In this document: one piece after another, positions 1-6,364 of the stretch
Position numbering within the stretch: position 1 is the stretch's first letter
Layout of the letters: every line of letters begins with the position of its first letter
Assembly: GCA_017961965.1 (NCBI GenBank)
Contig: JAGCWG010000302.1
Span: 1 to 7,050 of the forward strand
Direction of reading: 5' to 3'
Origin: Bacteroidaceae bacterium
GTDB lineage: Bacteria > Bacteroidota > Bacteroidia > Bacteroidales > Bacteroidaceae
Length of the DNA stretch: 7,050 nt
Position numbers and translations under genes: made by a program
Notes under the pieces: model-generated
What the model was told of the DNA's origin: nothing
Databases searched by the model: none
The model's input: the letters and a program-made list of their open reading frames with translations, nothing else

Positions 1-1301
1 ACTGGCTTGAGTTGCTTGCTCATTTCTGTCTCGTCAATGATGTTGTTTGCAGAAATATTGATGCGACGGACGAGTAGGTCGGGATTGACAATCTTGTCGT
101 AGAGCGCCATGATGGCATCGATAACCATTCTTGATGATGATGTGTGTGTGCCAAGCTTTGTCGTACCGTTTGCATGTTTAGGTACTTGCCGTCCGTAGTG
201 GTCAATCCTCACCTCGCCGCTGTACTTTGTCCTTATTGTCTGGTCTTTGAGACTTGTTGTGTCAGAGCTTATACAGAGTGCAAGTTGGTTGGTTACCATC
301 CTTTTTTCAACGAGTAGTAGGGCAATGTTGCCTGCCATTTCTTGCACCACGATACGTGCCTTGGTAAAGTCGTAAGGGCATTTGAGCACCTGACCTCTAT
401 TGAGCGAGTGTGTTGTTGGACGGTAAGCCTTGATGTATTCCATCGTGCATGGCTCGTACCCCCACGCGTGGTCGATAAGCAGTTCGGCGTGTATGCCAAA
501 CAGCTTGTGCAGCAAGGCTTCGTTCTCGATGGACATACGTGCCAGCTTGCCCATGGTGTCTATGCCGTAAAGACCAAGGCGGTATGCCGTTCCATGACCT
601 ATGCGCCAGAAGCTTGTCAATGGCTTATGGTCCCAGAGAGTCTTGCGGTAGCTCATTTCGTCAAGCTCTGCAATACGTACGCCGTCCTTGTCTGCAGGGA
701 TGTGCTTGGCAACAATGTCCATTGCTATCTTACATAGATACAGGTTCGTACCGATGCCAGCCGTGGCAGTTATACCAGTGGTCCTCAGTACATCTCGTAT
801 CATCGTCATCGCAAGTTCGTGGGCGGTCATCTTATACGATTTTAGGTATGCAGTAGCGTCTATGAACACTTCATCCACGCTGTAAACGTGCATATCCTCT
901 GGCGCGATATATTTGAGATAAACCTTGTGAACCTTTGCACTCACATCCAAGTAGTGTGACATTCGCGGGGTGGCAACGATATAGTCAAGTCTCAGCTCTG
1001 GATGTGCCTTTAACTCTTTGTCGTTGTAAGAGGCACCACGTAAATTGCCATTGTTTTCAACTGAACGCTGGTGGTTAACCTCGTTTACACGTTGTACGAC
1101 CTCGAACAGACGTGCTCTGCCACTTATTCCATATGACTTGAGTGATGGTGTTACAGCCAGACATATAGTCTTCTCCGTACGACTCTTATCTGCCACTACA
1201 AGATTAGTGGTCAGAGGATCAAGCCCTCTATCCACGCATTCAACCGAGGCATAGAATGATTTCAAGTCGATTGCTATGTATTGACGTACAGTTTGCTGCA
1301 T
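1..1301 (-). CDS. Y-family translesion DNA polymerase (UmuC/UvrX-like), 3' end cut by window edge
   Basis: The frame is open for 433 codons from ATG at 1301 to the left edge with no stop, so the C-terminus is missing. Family features are clear. Palm motif AIDLKSFYASVE (residues 10-21) gives metal ligand Asp12 and a Tyr17 at the steric-gate position. YSVDEVFID (140-148) gives catalytic Asp143 and Glu144. GIGTNLYLCKIAMDIVAK (182-199) is the conserved palm/fingers segment, FWRIGHGTAYRLGLYGI (231-247) the thumb helix-hairpin-helix, and the region from ~293 the little finger. Residues ~71-113, ending in DYIVATPRM, form an insert typical of the UvrX/UmuC-like branch rather than E. coli DinB; LDPLTTNLVVADKSRT is also typical of that branch. 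Such enzymes copy damaged DNA with low fidelity. The gene has its own promoter and lies beyond the asnS terminator. Several AGG arginine codons contrast with the CGT-rich housekeeping neighbours. No UmuD-like partner is visible; one could lie off the left edge. Confidence 0.92.
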   Translation of the reverse strand, partial: MQQTVRQYIAIDLKSFYASVECVDRGLDPLTTNLVVADKSRTEKTICLAVTPSLKSYGISGRARLFEVVQRVNEVNHQRSVENNGNLRGASYNDKELKAHPELRLDYIVATPRMSHYLDVSAKVHKVYLKYIAPEDMHVYSVDEVFIDATAYLKSYKMTAHELAMTMIRDVLRTTGITATAGIGTNLYLCKIAMDIVAKHIPADKDGVRIAELDEMSYRKTLWDHKPLTSFWRIGHGTAYRLGLYGIDTMGKLARMSIENEALLHKLFGIHAELLIDHAWGYEPCTMEYIKAYRPTTHSLNRGQVLKCPYDFTKARIVVQEMAGNIALLLVEKRMVTNQLALCISSDTTSLKDQTIRTKYSGEVRIDHYGRQVPKHANGTTKLGTHTSSSRMVIDAIMALYDKIVNPDLLVRRINISANNIIDETEMSKQLKP

Positions 1302-1333
1302 TGTTTACGAAGTAACCTTATTCTTTTGGGGTG

Positions 1334-1365
1334 TAAAGATATACAAAAATATTGATGTCTGCAAA
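1334..1365 (-). promoter_or_regulatory. Candidate Bacteroidota-type promoter of the polymerase gene
   Basis: Read on the minus strand, TTTG (1365-1362) is followed after exactly 20 bases by TATCTTTA (1341-1334). This matches the Bacteroidota -33 TTTG / -7 TAnnTTTG arrangement with one mismatch in the last position of the -7 box. Transcription would begin near 1327, giving a short leader of about 25 nt before the ATG at 1301. Confidence 0.6.
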
Positions 1366-1380
1366 ATCGAGTGATGAAAA

Positions 1381-1418
1381 AACAATAGGTATGTTTACCT
1401 CTGTAAATACATATTGTT
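1381..1418 (-). promoter_or_regulatory. Extended imperfect dyad: candidate operator or second terminator
   Basis: The plus strand has outer arms AACAAT (1381-1386) and ATTGTT (1413-1418), and a perfect inner dyad TTTAC-CTCT-GTAAA (1394-1407). The intervening arms also pair in part (ATG with CAT). On the minus strand the dyad runs into six T residues (1382-1377), so it could fold as an AU-rich terminator backing up the hairpin at 1429-1461. Equally, it lies just upstream of the -33 box of the polymerase gene, where a damage-responsive repressor or activator might bind. The sequence alone does not separate the two readings. Confidence 0.4.
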
Positions 1419-1428
1419 AAGAACGAAT

Positions 1429-1461
1429 AAAGGTGTCAGGGCACGTTGCCTTGACACCTTT
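1429..1461 (-). terminator. Intrinsic terminator of asnS
   Basis: A 15-bp stem, broken only by one G.U wobble or A.C mismatch depending on strand, closes a 3-nt loop: AAAGGTGTCAGGGCA (1429-1443), CGT, TGCCTTGACACCTTT (1447-1461). It begins 21 bases past the asnS stop. On the minus strand it ends in TTTATTCGTTCTT, a modest U-rich tail. Position and stem strength make it the likely end of the asnS transcript. Confidence 0.8.
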
Positions 1462-1482
1462 TATAATATTTGTACCATTCGT

Positions 1483-2904
1483 TTAGAACTCTGCTGTCTT
1501 TGGAGTACGTGGGAATGGGATAACGTCACGAATGTTCTGCATACCTGTAACGAAGAGGATGAGGCGCTCGAAACCGAGTCCGAAACCGCCGTGTGGGCAA
1601 GAACCGAACTTACGTGTGTCGAGATACCACCACATATCCTTCATAGGGATGTTACGTGCCTCAATCTCACCGATGAGCTTGTCGTAGTTCTCCTCACGGA
1701 CAGAACCGCCGATAATCTCACCAATCTGTGGGAAGAGTACGTCTGTTCCCTGTACAGTCTCTTCCATGACCTTACCGTTATATACAGGCTTCTCATCATC
1801 AATCTTCATGTAGAATGCCTTGATTGCCTTAGGGTAGTTGGTCATGATGACTGGCTTCTTGAAGTATTCCTCTACGAGGTAACGCTCATGCTCAGATGCG
1901 AGGTCGTCGCCCCAGTTACATGGGAACTCAAACTTCTTGCCGTTCTTGATTGCCTCCTGAAGAATCTCGATACCCTTAGTGTAAGGGAGACGTACAAACT
2001 CTTCCTTAAGCACTCCTTCAAGACGCTCAATAAGTCCGTTGTCAATCATCTTGTTGAGGAATGCGAGGTCGTCCTTACAGTTGTCGAGAGCCCACTTTAC
2101 GCAGAACTTGATGAAGTCTTCCTCAAGGTTCATGAGGTCGTCAAGGTCGATGAAGCAAGCCTCTGGCTCAACCATCCAGAACTCTGCGAGGTGACGAGGA
2201 GTGTTGCTGTTCTCAGCACGGAATGTAGGACCGAAAGTGTAGATCTGTCCGAGTGCTGTTGCACCAAGCTCTCCCTCAAGCTGACCAGATACTGTGAGTG
2301 AAGTCTGCTTTCCGAAGAAGTCATCATCGTAGATGATAGAACCGTTCTCGTCCTTCTTGAGGTCGTAGAGATTCTTTGTAGTAACCTGGAACATCTGTCC
2401 AGCTCCCTCACAGTCTGAAGCTGTGATAAGTGGAGTGTGGAAGTAGAAGTAGCCATGCTCATGGAAGTAAGTGTGGATAGCCATAGCCATGTTATGGCGA
2501 ATACGCATTACTGCTCCGAATGTGTTTGTGCGGAGGCGCATGTGTGCATGCTGGCGCATATACTCGAATGACTGTCCCTTCTTCTGCATAGGATAGTCGG
2601 CAGGACACTCACCGAATAGTTTGATGTCTGTAGCCTGAATTTCTACAGCCTGACCTGAACCGATTGATTCAACCATTGTACCTGTTACGGCGAGACATGC
2701 ACCAGTTGTGATGCGCTTGAACATTTCAGCGTCGAACTTCTCTACGTCAGCTACGACCTGAACGTTATTTATGGTTGAGCCGTCGTTCATAGCGATGAAG
2801 TTGACAGCCTTGCTGCCACGCTTTGTACGAACCCAGCCCATTACAGTTACCTCTGCTCCATAATCTCTTCTTTGGAGGAGGTCAACAATCTTTGTTCTTT
2901 TCAT
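1483..2904 (-). CDS. asnS: Asparaginyl-tRNA synthetase (AsnRS)
   Basis: Cytoplasmic class IIb aminoacyl-tRNA synthetase that charges tRNA-Asn with asparagine using ATP. The 473 residues are close to the usual bacterial length (E. coli 466). The N-terminal OB-fold anticodon-binding domain spans about residues 17-100 ([11 protein letters not shown] near its start). Motif 1 lies around the helix and strand at 136-160 ([11 protein letters not shown]). Motif 2 is [27 protein letters not shown] (226-248), with the conserved FRAE. Motif 3 is [10 protein letters not shown] (439-448) followed by IRDVIPFPR (458-466). The Asn-type [12 protein letters not shown] ending and the RAENS motif favour AsnRS over AspRS. 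The ATG at 2904 places the OB-fold normally; no Shine-Dalgarno is visible, as is common in Bacteroidota. It follows the pseudouridine synthase by 78 bp, with a large hairpin in the gap and no convincing promoter there, so cotranscription is possible. A terminator follows the stop. Confidence 0.97.
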   Translation of the reverse strand: MKRTKIVDLLQRRDYGAEVTVMGWVRTKRGSKAVNFIAMNDGSTINNVQVVADVEKFDAEMFKRITTGACLAVTGTMVESIGSGQAVEIQATDIKLFGECPADYPMQKKGQSFEYMRQHAHMRLRTNTFGAVMRIRHNMAMAIHTYFHEHGYFYFHTPLITASDCEGAGQMFQVTTKNLYDLKKDENGSIIYDDDFFGKQTSLTVSGQLEGELGATALGQIYTFGPTFRAENSNTPRHLAEFWMVEPEACFIDLDDLMNLEEDFIKFCVKWALDNCKDDLAFLNKMIDNGLIERLEGVLKEEFVRLPYTKGIEILQEAIKNGKKFEFPCNWGDDLASEHERYLVEEYFKKPVIMTNYPKAIKAFYMKIDDEKPVYNGKVMEETVQGTDVLFPQIGEIIGGSVREENYDKLIGEIEARNIPMKDMWWYLDTRKFGSCPHGGFGLGFERLILFVTGMQNIRDVIPFPRTPKTAEF

Positions 2905-2922
2905 TTGACTGATATTATCATT

Positions 2923-2969
2923 ATTAAGCTCCAGATATTTCGGATGAGCCGAAATAACTAGAGCTTAAT
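2923..2969 (-). other. Long hairpin between the rluB-like gene and asnS
   Basis: On the minus strand ATTAAGCTCTAG pairs with CTGGAGCTTAAT (12 bp, one wobble). After a single T.T mismatch, TATTTCGG pairs with CCGAAATA (8 bp) around the loop CTCAT. The 47-nt structure nearly fills the 78-bp gap. It starts 13 nt after the rluB stop and ends about 18 nt before the asnS ATG. The following bases (AATGATAATATC) are not a U-tract, so it is not a classical intrinsic terminator for the minus strand. It could be a terminator of non-canonical type, an RNA processing or stability element, a leader structure controlling asnS, or a protein-binding site. Confidence 0.6.
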
Positions 2970-2982
2970 TCTTTACGTTTGA

Positions 2983-4311
2983 TTATTCGAAGCTTCCCAT
3001 GTGGAGCATAGCAACTTCCTGCTCAGTGAGGTAGCGCCAGTCACCACGCTTGAGTCCCTTCTTTGTGAGGCCTGCGAACATTACACGGTCGAGCTTGCAT
3101 ACTCTGTAGCCGAGGCTCTCGAAGATACGTCGAACGATACGGTTCTTACCGGAGTGAATCTCGATACCAACCTGCTTCTTGTCTGTGTCTGAAGCATAAG
3201 AGATTGCGTCTGCGTGGATGTCACCATCCTCAAGAGTGATACCTTCTGCAATCTGCTGCATATCAGCTGCTGTACAGTTCTTGTCGAGTGTAACGTGGTA
3301 AATCTTCTTCTTGAGGAACTTAGGGTGAGTAAGCTTAGAAGCAAGGTCACCGTCGTTAGTGAAGAGAAGAACACCAGTTGTGTTACGGTCAAGACGACCT
3401 ACTGGGTAGATGCGCTCGCGACAGCAGTTCTTAACGAGTTCCATGACAGTCTTACGCTGCTGTGGATCGTCAGATGTTGTAACGTAATCCTTTGGCTTGT
3501 TAAGGAGTACATATACCTTCTTCTCGATAGATACGAGCTGATCGTGGAAGTGGATTTCGTCTGTACGCTGTACCTTTGAACCAAGTTCTGTAACGACGTT
3601 ACCGTTTACCTTAACGACACCTGCCTGAATGAACTGGTCAGCCTCACGACGTGAGCAAACACCAGCGTTTGCAAGGAACTTGTTAAGACGGATTGGTGCA
3701 TCTGGATCCTCGATGTACTCCTTGTACTCGATACGCTTCTTCATGTTGTACTTAGCGTTTGGATCGTATCCACCACGCTGACGGTTGTTATATCCGCCAC
3801 GACCCTGCTGGTTGTATCCACCACGGTTGTTGCCACCCTGATTGTAGCCACCGCGACCGCCTTGGTTATATCCGCCACGGTTGTTGCCACCTTGATTGTA
3901 GCCACCACGGTTGTTGCCATAGCCACCTTGGTTGCTATTGTATGAAGGACGCTGCTGATGGTATCCGCCCTGACCATTGTCATAGCTTCCGCCTCCGTAG
4001 TTTCCTCTGTTGTTGTTATAAGATGGACGCTGTCCTGCGTTGTAGTTTGGACGACGCTCAGAATTTCCACCTTCATCGCTTCCACCGCCGAAACCAGCTG
4101 GACGGAAACCACGGTCGTTATTTGAATTACCACCGTAAGTTACACGCTCGCTGCTTCTGTTGAAGCGAGGACGCTGTGGACGGTCTCCACGACCATTAGA
4201 ACTATAACCATTCTCACGGTTACCATAAGAACGATAGCCCTCGCGACCACCGTTTGCACTTTCAGAATTGCTTTCTGCAGGAGTTCCCTGCCACTCTTCT
4301 AATTCGCTCAT
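2983..4311 (-). CDS. rluB: RluB/RsuA-family rRNA pseudouridine synthase with a Gly/Asn/Arg/Tyr-rich N-terminal tail
   Basis: Isomerises a uridine of rRNA to pseudouridine during ribosome assembly. E. coli relatives act on 23S U2605 (RluB), U2604 (RluF), U2457 (RluE) or 16S U516 (RsuA), so the exact target is inferred. Residues 206-253 are an S4 RNA-binding domain (IRLNKFLANAGVCSRREAD). The catalytic domain spans about 264-436: VLLNKPKDYVTT (268-279), GRLDRNTTGVLLFTNDG (305-321) with catalytic Asp308, KIYHVTL (336-342), and the RsuA-type end SGKNRIVRRIFESLGY (387-402). The 442-residue protein is far longer than E. coli RluB (about 290) because of the first ~185 residues. This tail is low-complexity, with many RGGY and YNQGG motifs, and looks disordered and RNA-binding. 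The S4 and catalytic residues are intact, so the enzyme should work. It lies between purB and asnS; only a weak promoter is visible. RluB is the likeliest subfamily but RsuA, RluE and RluF are not excluded. Confidence 0.9.
   Translation of the reverse strand: MSELEEWQGTPAESNSESANGGREGYRSYGNRENGYSSNGRGDRPQRPRFNRSSERVTYGGNSNNDRGFRPAGFGGGSDEGGNSERRPNYNAGQRPSYNNNRGNYGGGSYDNGQGGYHQQRPSYNSNQGGYGNNRGGYNQGGNNRGGYNQGGRGGYNQGGNNRGGYNQQGRGGYNNRQRGGYDPNAKYNMKKRIEYKEYIEDPDAPIRLNKFLANAGVCSRREADQFIQAGVVKVNGNVVTELGSKVQRTDEIHFHDQLVSIEKKVYVLLNKPKDYVTTSDDPQQRKTVMELVKNCCRERIYPVGRLDRNTTGVLLFTNDGDLASKLTHPKFLKKKIYHVTLDKNCTAADMQQIAEGITLEDGDIHADAISYASDTDKKQVGIEIHSGKNRIVRRIFESLGYRVCKLDRVMFAGLTKKGLKRGDWRYLTEQEVAMLHMGSFE
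3763..4050 (-). repeat. Degenerate RGGY/YNQGG coding repeats in the rluB-like gene
   Basis: This stretch encodes residues ~88-183, a run of degenerate Gly/Asn/Tyr/Gln/Arg units. The clearest period is 18 residues (54 bp): NNRGGYNQGGRGGYNQGG, followed by a diverged second copy. At DNA level, 3821-3852 and 3875-3906 are 32-bp direct repeats differing at one base (C at 3838, T at 3892), and a third partial copy begins near 3902. Near-identical DNA points to recent duplication and possible copy-number change in frame. Confidence 0.8.
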
Positions 4312-4361
4312 AATAATACGTAATAATAATAAATTCTTTTCACCCGAAATAAAATAGGATT

Positions 4362-4369
4362 CTAAAGTA
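4362..4369 (-). promoter_or_regulatory. Weak candidate -7 box upstream of the rluB-like gene
   Basis: On the minus strand TACTTTAG differs from TAnnTTTG at one position and lies about 50 nt before the ATG at 4311. No TTTG stands at the right distance upstream; the nearest T-run is 23 bases away. The gene may instead be read through from purB. Confidence 0.25.
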
Positions 4370-4429
4370 GCGGGCTATTAAAATTTGTAGTTAAAAAATT
4401 AAGTGTTTAGTTTGTTGTTTTTTTTGCTG

Positions 4430-5776
4430 TTACATTCCTGTGTAGGAATGTGGAGTGATTGCACGTAATTCTGCCTTCACGCTCTCTGATACGTTGAGTT
4501 CTTCGATGAATGTCTTGATAGACTCTTCTGTGATTGCAGAGTTGGTACGTGTAAGTGCTTTGAGTGCCTCGTATGGGTGTGGATAAGCCTCACGACGGAG
4601 GATTGTCTGTATTCCCTCGGCACATACTGCCCAACACTCGTCAAGATCGCGGTTGATAGCTGCCTCGTTAAGGAGGAGCTTGCGAAGTCCCTTGAGGGTT
4701 GACTGAATAGAAATAACCATGTGACCCATTGGTACGCCCACGTTACGGAGAACTGTAGAGTCTGTAAGGTCACGCTGGAGACGGCTTACAGGGAGTTTCT
4801 GACTGAGGAATGAAAGGATGGCGTTTGCCATACCGAGGTTACCCTCAGAGTTCTCGAAGTCGATTGGGTTCACCTTGTGAGGCATAGCAGAGGAGCCTAC
4901 CTCACCAGCCTTAATCTTCTGCTTGAAGTATTCCATGGATACGTACATCCAGAAGTCGCGGTCAAGGTCAATTATTATTGTGTTGATGCGCTTCATGGCG
5001 TCGAATACGCCACCAAGATTATCGTAGTTGCTTATCTGTGTTGTCCATTGCTCGCGCTCAAGACCGAGCTTCTCTGCAACGAATTTGTTTCCGAACTCAC
5101 GCCAGTTGTATTCTGGGTAAGCTACATGATGGGCGTTGTAGTTTCCTGTTGCTCCACCGAACTTAGCAGTAATCTTGCAAGCTTTGAGCTGGTTGAGCTG
5201 CTCTGTGAGACGATATACATATACCATTACCTCCTTGCCGAGTCGGGTAGGGGAAGCTGGCTGACCGTGTGTCTTGGCGAGCATTGAGATGTTTTTCCAT
5301 TCCTCAGCATATTCGGAGAGCTGAGCAATGAGTTCTTCCACCTGTGGGTAGAACACTTCCTCAAGGGCATCCTTGATTGAAAGTGGAACGGATGTATTGT
5401 TGATGTCCTGACTTGTAAGTCCGAAATGGATGAATTCCTTATAAGCCTCGAAATTGCCTATCTTATCAAGCTGCTCCTTGATAAAATACTCAACAGCCTT
5501 AACATCGTGGTTAGTCACCTTTTCGATGTCCTTTACACGCTGTGCGTCTTCTTCCGTAAAATTGCGATAGATGTCACGAAGTGGTTCGAACATAGCATGG
5601 TCGAACGACTTCAACTGAGGAAGTGGCAATTCACAAAGAGTTATAAAATACTCTATCTCTACACGCACACGATATTTGATAAGTGCGTATTCCGAAAAAT
5701 ATGAAGCCAAGGCGTCTGTTTTGCCTCGGTAGCGACCATCTATTGGTGAAACGGCCGTGAGAGCGTCAAGTTTCAT
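4430..5776 (-). CDS. purB: Adenylosuccinate lyase
   Basis: Cytoplasmic enzyme of purine synthesis that releases fumarate in two steps: SAICAR to AICAR, and adenylosuccinate to AMP. The 448 residues match the E. coli-type family (456). It belongs to the fumarase/aspartase superfamily. Visible motifs are SPIDGRYR near the N-terminus (10-17), a TSQDINNT substrate loop (121-128), KTHGQPASPT with the conserved His170 (168-177), and the signature loop GSSAMPHKVNPIDFENSEGN-like (294-313). Ser295 in that loop aligns with the catalytic serine of E. coli PurB. A further conserved stretch is RDLTDSTVLRNVG (335-347). Motif spacing fits the E. coli long form rather than the Bacillus short form. The ATG at 5776 gives a normal N-terminus. 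Its own promoter is likely at 5921-5928, with a leader of about 140 nt. A perfect hairpin overlaps the stop codon. The rluB-like gene follows after 118 bp. Confidence 0.97.
   Translation of the reverse strand: MKLDALTAVSPIDGRYRGKTDALASYFSEYALIKYRVRVEIEYFITLCELPLPQLKSFDHAMFEPLRDIYRNFTEEDAQRVKDIEKVTNHDVKAVEYFIKEQLDKIGNFEAYKEFIHFGLTSQDINNTSVPLSIKDALEEVFYPQVEELIAQLSEYAEEWKNISMLAKTHGQPASPTRLGKEVMVYVYRLTEQLNQLKACKITAKFGGATGNYNAHHVAYPEYNWREFGNKFVAEKLGLEREQWTTQISNYDNLGGVFDAMKRINTIIIDLDRDFWMYVSMEYFKQKIKAGEVGSSAMPHKVNPIDFENSEGNLGMANAILSFLSQKLPVSRLQRDLTDSTVLRNVGVPMGHMVISIQSTLKGLRKLLLNEAAINRDLDECWAVCAEGIQTILRREAYPHPYEALKALTRTNSAITEESIKTFIEELNVSESVKAELRAITPHSYTGM
4432..4451 (-). other. Perfect hairpin overlapping the purB stop codon
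   Basis: ACATTCCT and AGGAATGT are perfect 8-bp arms around a 4-nt loop, and the stop codon begins inside the last arm. On the minus strand the hairpin is followed by AACAGCAAAAAAAAC, an A-run rather than a U-run, so it does not look like an intrinsic terminator. It may protect the 3' end or be incidental. Confidence 0.45.
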
Positions 5777-5783
5777 TTTATTA

Positions 5784-5797
5784 TTTATTATAATAAA
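5784..5797. repeat. AT-rich palindrome just upstream of the purB start
   Basis: TTTATTATAATAAA is a perfect palindrome, extending to 16 bp if one base on each side is counted (5783-5798). It lies 7-21 nt before the purB ATG. With only A and T, chance occurrence in this leader is quite likely, but the position at the ribosome-entry region makes it worth marking. Confidence 0.35.
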
Positions 5798-5920
5798 TTG
5801 TGTCTATTCCAAAATATTTTAGGCTTACTAATACGTTCTAAATTATTGACATCCCGTCTTTCGATTGCTTGAAATGTTCTTTCTACTTTATACTTGTGTC
5901 GTATTACCTCTTACGTGGTA

Positions 5921-5928
5921 CAAAGATA
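5921..5928 (-). promoter_or_regulatory. -7 box of the purB promoter
   Basis: The minus strand reads TATCTTTG, a perfect match to the Bacteroidota TAnnTTTG -7 element. The -33 region about 20 bases upstream has no clear TTTG. Transcription would start near 5914 and leave a leader of about 140 nt before the purB ATG. I found no fold in the leader that resembles a known purine riboswitch. Confidence 0.6.
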
Positions 5929-5986
5929 AAATATATTTAGGAAACATCCTTTATCTTTTTGAAAAAAAAAGCGAAATACACCAAAA

Positions 5987-6364
5987 TTAACTTTTTTTAA
6001 GTGCTGAAGGTAGTCGAAATGCAGTGTAAACTTCAATAATGACAAAGATAAGGAATGGAATGAACCATGCAAACTTTGTCAGATAAAAGTTGTAACCGAA
6101 GTACCAACCAGGTTCCATGAACATAAGCATTGCACTGAAAAGGAGTACAAAGACAGCAAATGTCCTTTGCCTCAGAAGTCTCTTTACGGTTATGCCTTCT
6201 GCCTTGATTGTCTGCTGAACAGCCAAACGACCTATGGCAAAGATGACAGCTCCTGTCGTATATACGAATGACACCCATACTGAGTGAGATATCCATGCCA
6301 TGGAGGCAACGGCGATTGTCGTTAGGCCTGCTATTTCCAAATAACCTGCTACCTTATTGCTCAT
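5987..6364 (-). CDS. Small four-helix membrane protein of unknown function
   Basis: I do not recognise a named family. The 125 residues hold four likely membrane segments at roughly 8-25, 29-47, 67-84 and 96-116. A basic, polar loop lies between the second and third (QQTIKAEGITVKRLLRQR, 50-67), and the C-terminus is short and basic (PSALKKS). An aromatic stretch MEPGWYFGYNFYLTKFAW (83-100) joins helices 3 and 4. No signal peptide cleavage site or catalytic motif is evident. The ATG at 6364 lies inside the end of the ftsB-like gene (11-nt overlap, different frame), so the two are almost certainly cotranscribed and perhaps translationally coupled. This places the product in the inner membrane, possibly near the division machinery; that role is inference from linkage only. 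No strong terminator follows, only a T-run about 30 nt after the stop. Confidence 0.85.
   Translation of the reverse strand: MSNKVAGYLEIAGLTTIAVASMAWISHSVWVSFVYTTGAVIFAIGRLAVQQTIKAEGITVKRLLRQRTFAVFVLLFSAMLMFMEPGWYFGYNFYLTKFAWFIPFLIFVIIEVYTAFRLPSALKKS

Noticed and set aside
342..885. Several plus-strand frames of 65-131 codons
   Set aside because: All are antisense to the Y-family polymerase, whose catalytic motifs fix the minus-strand frame as the real one.
1414..2301. A 295-codon open frame on the plus strand
   Set aside because: It lies fully antisense to asnS, which has all class IIb synthetase motifs. The product is Leu/Val/Glu-rich with no recognisable family; biased codons of the minus-strand gene explain the open frame.
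3785..3930. Possible CRISPR-like array from regularly recurring short repeats
   Set aside because: The repeats are in-frame coding units with no unique spacers of constant length, and they encode a continuous low-complexity protein segment.
3741..4133. A minus-strand Thr/Val-rich frame within the rluB-like gene
   Set aside because: It is an out-of-frame reading of the same repeats; the in-frame product leads directly into the S4 and catalytic domains.
3759..4163. A plus-strand frame rich in Cys and His (HHGCCH-like repeats), resembling a metal-binding protein
   Set aside because: It is the antisense shadow of the Gly/Arg/Asn/Tyr repeats of the pseudouridine synthase; the Cys/His periodicity follows from that repeat.
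5777..5920. Purine riboswitch in the purB leader
   Set aside because: I could not find a three-way junction with the conserved purine aptamer loops; length alone is not evidence.
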